This document shows, piece by piece, positions 48,467 to 58,345 of a stretch of 64,000 bases of DNA. The stretch's first letter is position 1; the number at the start of each line of letters is the position of its first letter. The notes beneath the pieces were generated by a model. The model was not told the DNA's origin. It saw only the letters and a list, made by a program, of their open reading frames with translations, and made no database searches. Origin of the DNA: Enterobacter genomosp. O (GTDB taxonomy: Bacteria > Pseudomonadota > Gammaproteobacteria > Enterobacterales > Enterobacteriaceae). Position numbers and translations under genes: made by a program. The stretch spans positions 1 to 64,000 of the forward strand of contig NZ_LECZ01000027.1 of the NCBI RefSeq assembly GCF_001022965.1. Direction: 5' to 3'.

Positions 48467-49998
48467 AAATTCGTTCACAAGTCGGCATGGTGCTGAATCT
48501 GGATAAATGCATCGGCTGTCATACCTGCTCGGTCACCTGTAAAAACGTCTGGACCAGCCGTGAAGGTATGGAGTACGCCTGGTTCAACAACGTGGAAAGC
48601 AAGCCGGGCACCGGCTTCCCGACCGACTGGGAAAACCAGGAGAAGTGGAAGGGCGGCTGGATCCGTAAAATCAACGGCAAGCTGCAGCCGCGCATGGGTA
48701 ACCGTGCGATGCTGCTTGGTAAAATCTTCGCTAACCCGCATCTGCCGGGCATCGATGATTACTACGAGCCGTTTGACTACGACTATCAGAACCTGCACAA
48801 CGCGCCGGAAAGCAAACACCAGCCAATTGCTCGTCCTCGCTCGCTGATCACCGGTCAGCGCATGGACAAAATTACCAGCGGTCCAAACTGGGAAGAGATT
48901 CTGGGCGGCGAGTTCGAAAAACGCGCCAAAGACCAGAACTTCGAGAACATGCAGAAGGCGATGTACGGCCAGTTCGAAAACACCTTCATGATGTATCTGC
49001 CGCGCCTGTGCGAGCACTGCCTCAACCCGGCGTGCGTGGCGACCTGCCCGAGCGGCGCCATCTACAAGCGTGAAGAAGACGGCATCGTCCTGATCGACCA
49101 GGACAAGTGCCGCGGCTGGCGTATGTGCATCACCGGCTGCCCGTACAAAAAAATCTACTTCAACTGGAAGAGCGGCAAGTCTGAGAAGTGCATCTTCTGC
49201 TACCCGCGCATTGAAGCCGGTATGCCGACCGTCTGCTCCGAGAGCTGCGTAGGCCGTATCCGCTACCTCGGCGTGCTGCTGTACGACGCGGACGCGATTG
49301 AAAATGCCGCGAGCACCGAGCACGAGAAAGATCTGTATCAGCGTCAGCTGGACGTGTTCCTCGATCCGAACGATCCGAAAGTGATTGAGCAGGCGCTGAA
49401 GGATGGCATTCCGCAGAGCGTCATTGACGCCGCGCAGCAGTCTCCGGTGTACAAAATGGCGATGGACTGGAAGCTGGCTCTGCCGCTGCACCCGGAATAC
49501 CGCACGCTGCCGATGGTCTGGTACGTGCCGCCTCTGTCACCGATTCAGTCAGCCGCGGATGCGGGCGAGCTGGGCAGCAACGGCATTCTGCCGGACGTGG
49601 AAAGCCTGCGTATTCCGGTTCAGTACCTGGCAAACCTGCTGACCGCAGGCGATACCCAGCCGGTACTGCTGGCGCTGAAGCGTATGCTGGCGATGCGCCA
49701 CTTCAAGCGTGCCGAAACCGTGGACGGCGTGACCGATACCCGCGCGCTGGAAGAGGTCGGACTGACCGAAGCGCAGGCGCAGGAGATGTACCGCTACCTG
49801 GCGATTGCCAACTACGAAGACCGTTTCGTAGTGCCGAGCAGCCACCGTGAGCTGGCCCGCGAAGCCTTCCCGGAGAAAAACGGCTGTGGCTTTACCTTTG
49901 GCGACGGCTGCCACGGGTCAGACAGCAAATTCAACCTGTTCAACAGCCGCCGCATCGACGCCATGGATGTGACCAGTAAAACGGAGCCGCACTCATGA
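48463..49998 (+). CDS. narH: respiratory nitrate reductase A, beta subunit
   Basis: This 511-residue iron-sulfur subunit passes electrons from NarI to NarG. Cluster motifs are visible: CIGCHTCSVTC near residue 16, CEHCLNPACVATCP near 184, CRGWRMCITGC near 217, where Trp replaces one Cys to give the [3Fe-4S] cluster, and CIFCYPR near 244. The start overlaps narG (ATGA) and the end overlaps narJ. Confidence 0.98.
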   Translation: MKIRSQVGMVLNLDKCIGCHTCSVTCKNVWTSREGMEYAWFNNVESKPGTGFPTDWENQEKWKGGWIRKINGKLQPRMGNRAMLLGKIFANPHLPGIDDYYEPFDYDYQNLHNAPESKHQPIARPRSLITGQRMDKITSGPNWEEILGGEFEKRAKDQNFENMQKAMYGQFENTFMMYLPRLCEHCLNPACVATCPSGAIYKREEDGIVLIDQDKCRGWRMCITGCPYKKIYFNWKSGKSEKCIFCYPRIEAGMPTVCSESCVGRIRYLGVLLYDADAIENAASTEHEKDLYQRQLDVFLDPNDPKVIEQALKDGIPQSVIDAAQQSPVYKMAMDWKLALPLHPEYRTLPMVWYVPPLSPIQSAADAGELGSNGILPDVESLRIPVQYLANLLTAGDTQPVLLALKRMLAMRHFKRAETVDGVTDTRALEEVGLTEAQAQEMYRYLAIANYEDRFVVPSSHRELAREAFPEKNGCGFTFGDGCHGSDSKFNLFNSRRIDAMDVTSKTEPHS

Positions 49999-50705
49999 TT
50001 GAACTCGTCATTGTTTCGCGTCTGCTCGAGTACCCGGATGCTGCGCTTGCGCAGCATCAGCAGGAGCTCTTTGATGCACTTGCGGCATCTGAAAACCTGG
50101 ATAAAGAGGATGCCCAGCGGCTTGGCGTTTTCCTCCGCGACCTGTTAGCGCGCGATCTTCTCGATGCGCAGGCGGACTACAGCCAGCTGTTTGACCGCGG
50201 TCGTGCAACCTCGTTGCTGCTGTTTGAACACGTTCACGGTGAGTCCCGTGACCGCGGTCAGGCAATGGTTGACCTGATGGCGCAGTACGAGCAGCACGGC
50301 CTGCAGCTCGACAGCCGCGAGCTGCCGGACCATCTGCCGCTCTATCTGGAATATCTGGCGCAGCTGCCGAAAGAGGAGGCGCTGGGTGGTCTGCAGGACA
50401 TCGCGCCGATCCTGGCACTACTCGGCGCGCGTCTTCAGCAGCGCGAGAGCCGTTACGCGGTATTGTTCGATCTGCTGGTGAAGCTGGCCAACGCGTCGGT
50501 CGACAGCGAAAAAGTAGCGGAAAAGATTGCCGATGAGGCCCGCGACGATACTCCGCAAGCGCTGGATGCCGTCTGGGAAGAAGAGCAGGTGAAATTCTTT
50601 GCTGACCAGAACTGCGGCGAGTCTGAAATCTCTGCTCACCAGCGTCGTTTTGCCGGAGCCGTTGCCCCGCAATATTTGAATATCTCTAACGGAGGACAGC
50701 AATAA
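49995..50705 (+). CDS. narJ: nitrate reductase assembly chaperone
   Basis: This 236-residue cytoplasmic chaperone helps insert the molybdenum cofactor and FS0 in NarG and delays membrane attachment until then. Family features are [20 protein letters not shown], the pattern [31 protein letters not shown] (about 54-84), and the acidic C-terminus. It overlaps narH by 4 bp and narI by 1 bp. Confidence 0.97.
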   Translation: MIELVIVSRLLEYPDAALAQHQQELFDALAASENLDKEDAQRLGVFLRDLLARDLLDAQADYSQLFDRGRATSLLLFEHVHGESRDRGQAMVDLMAQYEQHGLQLDSRELPDHLPLYLEYLAQLPKEEALGGLQDIAPILALLGARLQQRESRYAVLFDLLVKLANASVDSEKVAEKIADEARDDTPQALDAVWEEEQVKFFADQNCGESEISAHQRRFAGAVAPQYLNISNGGQQ

Positions 50706-51382
50706 TGCACTTCCTGAATATGTTCTTCTTTGACATCTACCCGTATATCGCGGGCACCGTGTTCCTGGTGGGAAGCTGGCTGCGTTATGACTACGGTCAG
50801 TATACCTGGCGCGCTGCCTCCAGCCAGATGCTGGATCGTAAAGGGATGCACGTGGGCTCTAACCTGTTTCACATCGGTATTCTGGGGATTTTTGCCGGCC
50901 ACTTCCTCGGGATGCTGACGCCGCACTGGATGTACGAAGCGTGGTTGCCTATCGAGGTGAAGCAGAAGATGGCGATGATCGCCGGCGGTGCCTGCGGCGT
51001 GATGACCCTGGTCGGGGGGCTACTGCTGCTGAAACGTCGTCTGTTCAGCCCGCGGGTACGTGCAACCACAACCGGAGCGGACATCCTGATCCTCTCCCTG
51101 CTGATGGTGCAGTGCGCGCTGGGCCTGCTGACCATTCCGTTCTCCGCGCAGCATATGGACGGCAGCGAAATGATGAAGCTGGTCGGCTGGGCACAGTCCG
51201 TGGTGACCTTCCACGGCGGAGCATCTTCACACCTGGACGGCGTGGCGTTTATCTTCCGCGTTCACCTGGTGCTGGGGATGACGCTGTTCGTGCTGTTCCC
51301 GTTCTCTCGTCTGGTGCATATCTGGAGCGCGCCGGTGGAGTACCTGACGCGCAAGTACCAGATTGTACGCGCCCGTCGCTAA
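50705..51382 (+). CDS. narI: respiratory nitrate reductase A, gamma subunit (cytochrome b)
   Basis: This 225-residue membrane subunit has five helices. It oxidises quinol on the periplasmic side and holds two b-type hemes; heme-ligand His residues are seen in [22 protein letters not shown] and in the last two helices ([26 protein letters not shown]). It is the last gene of narGHJI. Its stop codon overlaps the stop codon of a convergent transporter gene. Confidence 0.98.
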   Translation: MHFLNMFFFDIYPYIAGTVFLVGSWLRYDYGQYTWRAASSQMLDRKGMHVGSNLFHIGILGIFAGHFLGMLTPHWMYEAWLPIEVKQKMAMIAGGACGVMTLVGGLLLLKRRLFSPRVRATTTGADILILSLLMVQCALGLLTIPFSAQHMDGSEMMKLVGWAQSVVTFHGGASSHLDGVAFIFRVHLVLGMTLFVLFPFSRLVHIWSAPVEYLTRKYQIVRARR

Positions 51383-52278
51383 TTTGCCGTTTTGATACCA
51401 ACCCCGCACTCGCGGGGTTTTTTTTCGCCCCAGCCCAGGTTGTTGCCCGCTGCTGCAAACAGGATCAGCGCACCGCCCGCCAGCTGCGTCAGGTTCAGCG
51501 AGTGTCCGAATACCAGATTATCGACAATAATCGCCACCACCGGATAGATAAACGACAGCGAGCCGGTAATGGGCGTAGGCAGCTTTTGAATGGCGCTATA
51601 GAGCAGCTGATACATAATGCCGGTATGGACGATGCCCAGCGTCAGCAATATTGGCCAGGGAAAATCGCCGGAAAATGAGGGCATGCGGGCAAACGGCAGA
51701 AGCATCACAACGCCGGTCAGCACCTGAATAAAGGCAATATGATGCGGTGCAATCGACCTGAGTTTGCGGGCGATAATGGCCGTTACCGCATAGAAGAAGG
51801 CCGCGGCCATTGCCAGACCGATTCCGGCGAGCCAGTTAGCGCCGTGTGCCCCGGTTAACTCGCTTGAGAGCAAAATAACCACGCCGCCAAAGGCGAGGAA
51901 CAGCCAGCCCCATTTTACCAGGCTGACGCGCTCGCCTAAAAACATCCCCATCAGAACCAGCATAAACGGCTGGGTGTTATATACCACGGTCGAAAGACCA
52001 ATCGAGATCCGTTCATAGGCAGCGAAAAGCAGCAGCCAGTTCACCACTAATGCCACACCGCCAAGAATAGCCAGCAGCAGCGTCGCCCGGGTGAGGGGGC
52101 TAAAAGGCTTTGGGCTTATCCGGATAAAAATAAAAAGCGCCATTGCCCCGATAAGGCAGCGCCAGAACACCACTTCCGTCACTGGCAGACCGGAAAGTAA
52201 TACAAACGCGCCGATAGAGCCGGAAATTAACATCGCCAGGCTCATCTGCCAGACGCCTTTATGGAAATCACGCATCAT
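51379..52278 (-). CDS. EamA/DMT-family transporter
   Basis: This 299-residue protein has ten membrane helices in two EamA repeats (about 10-140 and 150-285). The start [28 protein letters not shown] and the internal [31 protein letters not shown] are typical of drug/metabolite transporters; amino-acid or metabolite export is common in the family. It is divergent from an Lrp-type regulator, which suggests amino-acid control. The last 14 or so codons run through the narI terminator. It is not at this place in E. coli. Confidence 0.92.
   Translation of the reverse strand: MMRDFHKGVWQMSLAMLISGSIGAFVLLSGLPVTEVVFWRCLIGAMALFIFIRISPKPFSPLTRATLLLAILGGVALVVNWLLLFAAYERISIGLSTVVYNTQPFMLVLMGMFLGERVSLVKWGWLFLAFGGVVILLSSELTGAHGANWLAGIGLAMAAAFFYAVTAIIARKLRSIAPHHIAFIQVLTGVVMLLPFARMPSFSGDFPWPILLTLGIVHTGIMYQLLYSAIQKLPTPITGSLSFIYPVVAIIVDNLVFGHSLNLTQLAGGALILFAAAGNNLGWGEKKPRECGVGIKTAN
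51401..51425 (+). terminator. narGHJI terminator, inside the 3' end of the EamA gene
   Basis: The stem ACCCCGC/GCGGGGT with loop ACTC is followed by eight T. It lies within the C-terminal codons of the opposite-strand transporter gene. Confidence 0.88.
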
Positions 52279-52382
52279 CCACCTCCTGATTAATAACGCT
52301 ATTGTCGAAAATTGCTGACGGGTTTTACAGGGGTGATATAAGGTTGAATACGTTAATGGCTTTTTAAAATTAGGTGAAAGCG

Positions 52383-52826
52383 ATGGAATACCTTCTTGAT
52401 GATATCGACCGACAAATTTTGGCCTGTCTGGTCGAGGATGCGCGCATGTCCCTGAAGGTGCTCAGCGGGCGTATCGGTCTGACGTCACCCAGCACGGCAG
52501 AGCGCCTGAAAAGGCTGGAAGAGCGCGGCGTGATTCAGGGGTATGGCGCACGGGTGAATCTGGCGGCGTTAGGGTACACCCTTCAGGCGATGGTGCGCGT
52601 ACGGCCGTTGCCGGGGCTGTTGCATAAGGTTGATAAGTATATTCAGGCGATGCCGGAGTGTATTGAGAGCGACAAAGTGACCGGTGAAGACTGTTTTGTT
52701 ATCCGGCTGGTGGTGCGCTCAATTGAGCAACTGGATGTGCTGCTGGACGGACTGGCGGAACATGCCCAGTGCAATACGTCGATTGTGAAGAGTTCACCCG
52801 TGACGCGACGCTTGCCGCCGATGTAG
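52383..52826 (+). CDS. Lrp/AsnC-family transcriptional regulator
   Basis: This 147-residue regulator has an N-terminal helix-turn-helix (LDDIDRQILACLVEDARMSLKVLSGRIGLTSPSTAERLKRLEERGVIQGY) and a C-terminal RAM ligand-binding domain (about 65-140). I chose ATG 52383 because it starts the helix-turn-helix domain; an upstream GTG three codons earlier is in frame. It is divergent from the EamA transporter with 104 bp between and is its likely regulator, with an amino acid as probable effector. Confidence 0.9.
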   Translation: MEYLLDDIDRQILACLVEDARMSLKVLSGRIGLTSPSTAERLKRLEERGVIQGYGARVNLAALGYTLQAMVRVRPLPGLLHKVDKYIQAMPECIESDKVTGEDCFVIRLVVRSIEQLDVLLDGLAEHAQCNTSIVKSSPVTRRLPPM

Positions 52827-52834
52827 CTGTCTGT

Positions 52835-52867
52835 TGCCGGGTGACGGCTGCGCCTTACCCGGCCTAC
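52835..52867. repeat. single REP element
   Basis: The unit TGCCGGGTGACGGCTGCG to GGCCTAC is a REP-type palindrome of the same family as the inverted pair at 38596-38677. It sits between the Lrp-type gene and the tRNA. Confidence 0.75.
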
Positions 52868-52910
52868 GAAGGTGGACTCGGTTCGATTTTGTTATGATTT
52901 TTGAAAGTGA

Positions 52911-52995
<85 letters not shown>

Positions 52996-53043
52996 ACGGG
53001 GTAATGCTATTTACTGGCCTGCTTCCTGCTGGAAGCGGGGCGC

Positions 53044-53071
53044 ATCATATCAAATGAGACGCCCCTGTAAA
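53044..53071 (-). promoter_or_regulatory. promoter of the tRNA-Tyr gene
   Basis: On the minus strand TTTACA (53066-53071) and TATGAT (53044-53049) are 16 bp apart and are followed by the GC-rich discriminator GCGCCCC. This is the layout of the E. coli tyrT promoter, which is under stringent and Fis control. Confidence 0.88.
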
Positions 53072-53151
53072 GCATTCCTTTAGCGAAATGAAGCTGTTTG
53101 CCTGCTTTTTATCCGTAAAGGTGCAAAGCTAATCAATTCATTTCTCTGGGA

Positions 53152-53994
53152 TTAAAGAATAATGGTTCTGTTGCCGTAAACGAATACCCGCTGCGCCAGC
53201 ACCTGATAGAGCGCGCGGCTGAGTACGTTCTTCTCGACGTCACGTCCGGCGCGCATCATATCTTCAGCGGTGTAGGTATGATCCACATGAATCACGTCCT
53301 GCATGATGATAGGGCCTTCGTCCAGGTTGTCATTCACGTAGTGCGCGGTAGCACCGATGATCTTCACGCCGCGCTCGTACGCTTGGTGGTACGGGCGCGC
53401 GCCAATAAAGGCCGGCAGGAACGAGTGGTGAATGTTGATGATCTTGTTCGGGAAACGGGCAACGAAAGATGGCGTCAGCACGCGCATATATTTCGCCAGA
53501 ACAACGTAGTCCGGGTTATGCGCTTCAATAGCCTGCGCCATCAGGTCGTCGTGTTCCTCACGGGTATGGCCTTCGTGGCTGACCAGCTCGAACGGAATAT
53601 CAAAACGCTCGACCAGCGTGCGCAGCGTCTCGTGGTTGCCGATAACGGTAGCAATTTCGACGTCCAGACCACCGTAGTTTGCTTTCATCAGCAGGTCGCC
53701 AAGACAGTGTGCTTCTTTGGTCACCAGAATCACGACGCGGCGTCGGCCTGCGGGGGTCAGTTCGCGCACGGAACCTTCCGGCAGCGCGCTGTCCAGATCG
53801 GCAAGCAGGGTGTTGTCGTTGAAAATACCTTCCAGTTCGGTACGCATGAAGAAACGACCGGTACGGTGGTCAACGAACTCGTTGTTCTGCACGATATTCA
53901 GTTCATGTTTGTAGCAAATGTTGGTAATTCGTGCGATCAGTCCTTTTTGATCGGGACAGATGGTGCGCAGAACTTTACGTTGTAATGATTGCAT
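53152..53994 (-). CDS. purU: formyltetrahydrofolate deformylase
   Basis: This enzyme hydrolyses 10-formyl-THF to formate and THF, giving formate for PurT. It is 280 residues long, as in E. coli. An N-terminal ACT domain (about 6-80: RTICPDQKGLIARITNICY) is followed by the formyltransferase-type domain with NIHHSFLPAFIGARPYHQA and the catalytic Asp region DEGPIIMQD. It lies upstream of the tRNA-Tyr on the same strand with its own terminatorless 156-bp gap. Confidence 0.97.
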   Translation of the reverse strand: MQSLQRKVLRTICPDQKGLIARITNICYKHELNIVQNNEFVDHRTGRFFMRTELEGIFNDNTLLADLDSALPEGSVRELTPAGRRRVVILVTKEAHCLGDLLMKANYGGLDVEIATVIGNHETLRTLVERFDIPFELVSHEGHTREEHDDLMAQAIEAHNPDYVVLAKYMRVLTPSFVARFPNKIINIHHSFLPAFIGARPYHQAYERGVKIIGATAHYVNDNLDEGPIIMQDVIHVDHTYTAEDMMRAGRDVEKNVLSRALYQVLAQRVFVYGNRTIIL

Positions 53995-54040
53995 CGCCGG
54001 GAAATCCTGTTTGTATTTGCGAAGTCTGGGTTGTCAGGCG

Positions 54041-54499
54041 TTACTGCCCGCAACACTTTTTAAATTTTTTACCTGAACCACAAGGGCAGGGATCGTTACG
54101 ACCAAACTGTGGGCGCGTTCCGTCAATATAATACCATTGCCCGCTTTCCCGTAAGAACCGGGAACGTTCGATAATGGCTCCGGGCTTATTATTCTCACTA
54201 AAGCGGGCAACAAAGCTGACGTAGCCTTCATCTGCATGACTCCCGGTTGAGGATTCATAGACGGTAAGGCCAAGCCACTGCGTGTTCGCGAACCCGGCTT
54301 CAATGTCCCGTCTGAATTCGGCCGCGCGGCAGGACGGGTGCCAGGTTTTGATCAGGTAGTCTGCGTCTTTGATCACAAAAGCAGTGTACCGTGAACGCAT
54401 GAGGTGTGACGGGTCTGGTGCAACCTGATCGCCAGAAAGATATCGCTGGCAACATAGGCTATACTCCAGAGCGCTACCACAAGGGCAGAGTTGAGACAC
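54041..54499 (-). CDS. ychJ: SEC-C motif protein YchJ
   Basis: This 152-residue protein of the UPF0225 family has SEC-C zinc-binding motifs at both ends: [13 protein letters not shown] (residues 5-17) and [13 protein letters not shown] close to the C-terminus. The middle part has an NTF2-like pattern ([22 protein letters not shown]). The function is unknown; it is 46 bp upstream of purU, as in E. coli. Confidence 0.95.
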   Translation of the reverse strand: MSQLCPCGSALEYSLCCQRYLSGDQVAPDPSHLMRSRYTAFVIKDADYLIKTWHPSCRAAEFRRDIEAGFANTQWLGLTVYESSTGSHADEGYVSFVARFSENNKPGAIIERSRFLRESGQWYYIDGTRPQFGRNDPCPCGSGKKFKKCCGQ

Positions 54500-54614
54500 G
54501 ATTCTCTTCCTGGAACAAAAAAATAAGGGCGTAAAACGCTTCGGGTAGCACTATGTTAACTGAGGCGTTGCGTTGACGCTATGTCAGGAATCCAGGGGAC
54601 GTAAAACAGGGCTA

Positions 54615-55517
54615 ATGAGAAAGGTTAAAATTGGACTGGCGCTGGGCTCAGGTGCAGCCCGGGGATGGTCACACATCGGCGTGATTAATGCTTTAAATCA
54701 GATGGGTGTTGACGTCGATATCGTTGCAGGGTGTTCAATAGGATCGCTTGTCGGCTCCGCTTACGCGTGCGGGAAGCTGCCGGACCTCGAAACCTGGGTG
54801 CGCTCCTTCAGTTACTGGGACGTGCTTCGTCTGATGGACCTCTCATGGCAGCGCGGCGGGCTGTTGCGCGGCGAGCGCGTTTTTAACCAGTTCCGCCAGG
54901 TTATGCCTCTTGAAGACTTCACGGATTGTCACATGCCTTTCGGCGCCGTTGCGACGAACCTCAGCACGGGGCGCGAACTTTGGCTAACCGAAGGGGATAT
55001 CCATCTTGCTGTGCGTGCCTCCTGCAGTATGCCGGGGTTAATGGCGCCTGTCCCACACAACGGTTACTGGCTGGTTGATGGTGGCGTCGTGAACCCGGTG
55101 CCCATCTCGCTCACGCGTGCAATGGGGGCAGACATCGTCATTGCCGTGGATCTGCAGCACGATGCCCACCTGATGCAACAGGACCTCATGCCGGTCAATC
55201 TCCAGAGCGAAGACGCAGAGGGTGAGAAACTGGCCTGGCATGAGCGCCTGCGCGGAAGAATCGGGCGTATGGCCGCGCGACGTTCGGTTGCGGCGCCCAC
55301 GGCAATAGAAATCATGACCACGTCAATCCAGGTTCTTGAGAATCGCCTCAAGCGCAATCGTATGGCAGGCGATCCACCAGATATTCTTATTCAACCGTAC
55401 TGTCCGCAAATCTCTACCCTTGATTTCCATCGGGCTGAGGCCGCCATCGCAGCGGGCTCGCTAGCCGTCGAAAAGAAAATGGACGAATTGTTGCCTTTTG
55501 TGCGAACAGCACGCTAA
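54615..55517 (+). CDS. rssA: patatin-like phospholipase family protein RssA
   Basis: This 300-residue patatin-like protein has the oxyanion loop GSGAARGWSHIGV (about 11-23), the nucleophile motif GCSIG (Ser44 region) and DGGVVNP with the partner Asp. It lies upstream of rssB as in E. coli, where the two are partly co-transcribed, but no role of RssA in sigma-S control is settled. I chose ATG 54615 (MRKVKIGLALGSG), the E. coli start; a longer start at 54573 is less likely. Confidence 0.94.
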   Translation: MRKVKIGLALGSGAARGWSHIGVINALNQMGVDVDIVAGCSIGSLVGSAYACGKLPDLETWVRSFSYWDVLRLMDLSWQRGGLLRGERVFNQFRQVMPLEDFTDCHMPFGAVATNLSTGRELWLTEGDIHLAVRASCSMPGLMAPVPHNGYWLVDGGVVNPVPISLTRAMGADIVIAVDLQHDAHLMQQDLMPVNLQSEDAEGEKLAWHERLRGRIGRMAARRSVAAPTAIEIMTTSIQVLENRLKRNRMAGDPPDILIQPYCPQISTLDFHRAEAAIAAGSLAVEKKMDELLPFVRTAR

Positions 55518-55607
55518 GCACTTTTTTTGATTACTTCAGCAAAATCTGACAGGCGATAGTGCCGATCGCATGCCACTATTTAGTTACTGTCAGCCAGGGG
55601 AGGAAAC

Positions 55608-56621
55608 ATGACGCAACCATTGGCCGGAAAACACATTTTGATTGTAGAAGACGAGCCCGTTTTCCGATCGCTACTGGATTCGTGGTTATCCTCACTGGGG
55701 GCAATCACCTCACTGGCTGAAGATGGCATCGACGCGCTGGAAAAAATGATCAGCATTACGCCCGATTTGATGATTTGCGACATTGCGATGCCGCGTATGA
55801 ATGGGCTGAAGCTGGTTGAACATCTGCGTAACGAAGGCAACCAGACGCCGATTCTGGTGATATCTGCCACAGAGAATATGGCCGATATCGCTAAAGCGTT
55901 ACGTCTTGGGGTGCAGGATATACTGCTTAAACCGGTTAAAGATCTGAACCGGTTGCGGGAAACGGTGTTAGCGTGCCTTTATCCGAATATGTTTAATTCC
56001 CGGGTAGAGGAAGAAGAGCGCCTTTTCCAGGACTGGGATGCCCTGGTAAGCGATCCGCCTGCCGCGGCGAAACTTTTGCAAGAGCTTCAGCCGCCCGTTC
56101 AGCAAACCATTTCACATTGCCGAATAAATTATCGCCAGCTGGTGGCCGCAGACCAGCCTGGACTGGTGCTGGATATTGCACCCCTCTCTGATTCCGATCT
56201 TGCGTTTTATTCACTCGATGTCACCCGGGCGGGAGATAATGGTGTATTAGCGGCGTTACTCCTTCGTGCACTATTTAATGGTTTACTGCAGGAACAGTTA
56301 TCGCATCAGGGACAACGGCTGCCAGAGTTAGGCAGTTTGCTCAAACAGGTAAACCAGCTTTTTCGTCAGGCGAATTTACCCGGACAGTTCCCGCTGCTTG
56401 TCGGTTATTACCACAGCGGTTTAAAGAATCTTATCCTCGTTTCAGCCGGCCTCAATGCTTCACTGAATACCGGTGAACATCATATTGAGGTCAGTAACGG
56501 TGTGCCGCTTGGGACATTGGGGACGGCGTATCTTAATCAAATTAGCCATCGCTGTTCCTCCTGGCAGTGCCAAATTTGGGGTGCCGGGGGACGACTGCGC
56601 TTAATGTTGTCCACGGAATAA
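55608..56621 (+). CDS. rssB: adaptor RssB for sigma-S degradation
   Basis: This 337-residue protein has an N-terminal receiver domain with phospho-acceptor D58 (DLMICDIAMPRMNGLKL) and a C-terminal PP2C-like domain without catalytic metal ligands. It delivers sigma-S (RpoS) to ClpXP; anti-adaptors block it under stress. The ATG follows GGGGAGGAAAC, a strong ribosome site. It lies 90 bp after rssA. Confidence 0.96.
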   Translation: MTQPLAGKHILIVEDEPVFRSLLDSWLSSLGAITSLAEDGIDALEKMISITPDLMICDIAMPRMNGLKLVEHLRNEGNQTPILVISATENMADIAKALRLGVQDILLKPVKDLNRLRETVLACLYPNMFNSRVEEEERLFQDWDALVSDPPAAAKLLQELQPPVQQTISHCRINYRQLVAADQPGLVLDIAPLSDSDLAFYSLDVTRAGDNGVLAALLLRALFNGLLQEQLSHQGQRLPELGSLLKQVNQLFRQANLPGQFPLLVGYYHSGLKNLILVSAGLNASLNTGEHHIEVSNGVPLGTLGTAYLNQISHRCSSWQCQIWGAGGRLRLMLSTE

Positions 56622-56821
56622 GCAAATGGATCGTAATTTTAAGATTGCTTTACCTGTGTTTTACGGGGAGTGCTACTATCGCTGCCCAGATTCATGCGTA
56701 TTTATCCTAATTGATCGGCAACGCGTTCTTTTCAGACCCGGACTGTAGGGCGAGGCTGATATACTTAACGCGTTATTTATTGCATAAAAGTTCAAAACTT
56801 GAACAGCTCAGGAGAATTTGA

Positions 56822-57730
56822 ATGGCTGCCCTAAATTCGAAAGTCAGAAAGGCCGTCATCCCGGTAGCGGGATTGGGGACCAGGATGTTACCAGCAACTA
56901 AGGCGATTCCGAAAGAAATGCTGCCTCTGGTTGATAAGCCATTAATCCAGTATGTCGTTAATGAATGTATCGCTGCCGGCATCACGGAAATTGTGCTGGT
57001 TACACATTCATCAAAAAACTCTATCGAAAACCATTTCGATACAAGCTTTGAACTTGAAGCCATGCTGGAAAAACGCGTTAAGCGTCAGCTGTTAGAAGAA
57101 GTTCAGTCTATTTGCCCTCCGCACGTCACCATTATGCAGGTTCGTCAGGGGCTGGCTAAAGGCCTGGGCCACGCTGTGCTTTGTGCACATCCTGTTGTGG
57201 GTGATGAGCCTGTGGCGGTTATTCTGCCTGACGTTATTCTGGACGAATACGAATCCGATCTTTCTCAGGATAATCTGGCTGAGATGATCAAACGTTTTGA
57301 CGAAACAGGCAGCAGCCAGATCATGGTTGAGCCTGTAGAAGACGTGACGGCTTACGGTGTGGTTGATTGCAAAGGCGTTAACCTTAACCCGGGTGAAAGT
57401 GTGCCAATGATTGGCGTGGTAGAGAAGCCTAAAGCCGACGTAGCGCCTTCAAACCTGGCCGTAGTAGGTCGCTATGTCCTGAGCGCTGAAATCTGGCCTC
57501 TGCTTGCGAAAACGCCTCCAGGAGCAGGTGACGAGATCCAGCTGACTGATGCCATCGATATGCTGATCGAGAAAGAGACCGTTGAGGCTTACCATATGAA
57601 AGGTAAGAGCCATGACTGTGGTAATAAGCTCGGTTATATGCAGGCATTTGTTGAATATGGCATTCGCCACAATACCCTTGGCGAAGAATTTAAAGCCTGG
57701 CTCAAAGAGAGCGCAGGTATTAAGAAATAA
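56822..57730 (+). CDS. galU: UTP-glucose-1-phosphate uridylyltransferase
   Basis: This 302-residue enzyme makes UDP-glucose for LPS, trehalose and galactose metabolism. It has the nucleotidyltransferase start [33 protein letters not shown] and the later [13 protein letters not shown]. It has the same length as in E. coli. The ATG follows AGGAGAATTTG. A terminator follows 20 bp past the stop. Confidence 0.97.
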   Translation: MAALNSKVRKAVIPVAGLGTRMLPATKAIPKEMLPLVDKPLIQYVVNECIAAGITEIVLVTHSSKNSIENHFDTSFELEAMLEKRVKRQLLEEVQSICPPHVTIMQVRQGLAKGLGHAVLCAHPVVGDEPVAVILPDVILDEYESDLSQDNLAEMIKRFDETGSSQIMVEPVEDVTAYGVVDCKGVNLNPGESVPMIGVVEKPKADVAPSNLAVVGRYVLSAEIWPLLAKTPPGAGDEIQLTDAIDMLIEKETVEAYHMKGKSHDCGNKLGYMQAFVEYGIRHNTLGEEFKAWLKESAGIKK

Positions 57731-57750
57731 GCCACGACAGCAGATGTTAG

Positions 57751-57783
57751 AAACCGGTGAGGCGTTGCCCACCGGTTTTTTTA
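57751..57783 (+). terminator. terminator after galU
   Basis: The stem AACCGGTG/CACCGGTT with a short internal loop is followed by seven T. Confidence 0.85.
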
Positions 57784-57886
57784 TGCCCATAACACACCGT
57801 AAGCCTGTCTGAAAGTAAGCGCCTTGAAATAGCTGAATAACGCTTTATGACAGAGTGTAAGGGGATGTTTGCGATAAATTTTGGTT

Positions 57887-57916
57887 AAAAAAAATCCCGC
57901 ATTATGCGGGATTTTT
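57887..57916 (-). terminator. terminator of hns
   Basis: The stem ATCCCGCAT/ATGCGGGAT is flanked by an A-run on the left and T on the right, so it can act for hns on the minus strand. Confidence 0.88.
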
Positions 57917-57931
57917 CTGAATGCGGCGTGA

Positions 57932-58345
57932 TTAATCCTTGATCAGGAAGTCATCCAGCTGTTTACCTTGCTCATCCATGGCTTTCTTGATAACAGCAGG
58001 AGTACGACCCTGGCCAGTCCAGGTTTTAGTTTCGCCGTTCTCGTCAACGTAGCTATATTTAGCAGGACGGGCAGCACGCTTAGCTTTAGTACCGGTTTTA
58101 GCTGCAGCCATGCTGTTCAGCAATTCATTTGGATCGATACCATCAGCAATCAGCATTTCACGATATTGCTGCAGTTTACGAGTACGCTCTTCGATTTCAG
58201 CAGCAGCAGCGCTTTCTTCTTCGCGACGTTCATTAACTACAACTTCTAATTTTTCCAGCATTTCTTCAAGCGTTTCGAGGGTGCATTCTCTTGCCTGCGC
58301 ACGAAGAGTACGGATGTTGTTCAGAATTTTAAGTGCTTCGCTCAT
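57932..58345 (-). CDS. hns: nucleoid-associated protein H-NS
   Basis: This 137-residue protein binds and silences AT-rich DNA, including islands like the one at the left of this window. It has the N-terminal oligomerisation coiled coil (1-80), a linker, and the DNA-binding domain with the AT-hook-like loop [12 protein letters not shown]. The ATG at 58345 gives the exact family length. It differs from the E. coli protein at only a few linker positions. Confidence 0.98.
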   Translation of the reverse strand: MSEALKILNNIRTLRAQARECTLETLEEMLEKLEVVVNERREEESAAAAEIEERTRKLQQYREMLIADGIDPNELLNSMAAAKTGTKAKRAARPAKYSYVDENGETKTWTGQGRTPAVIKKAMDEQGKQLDDFLIKD

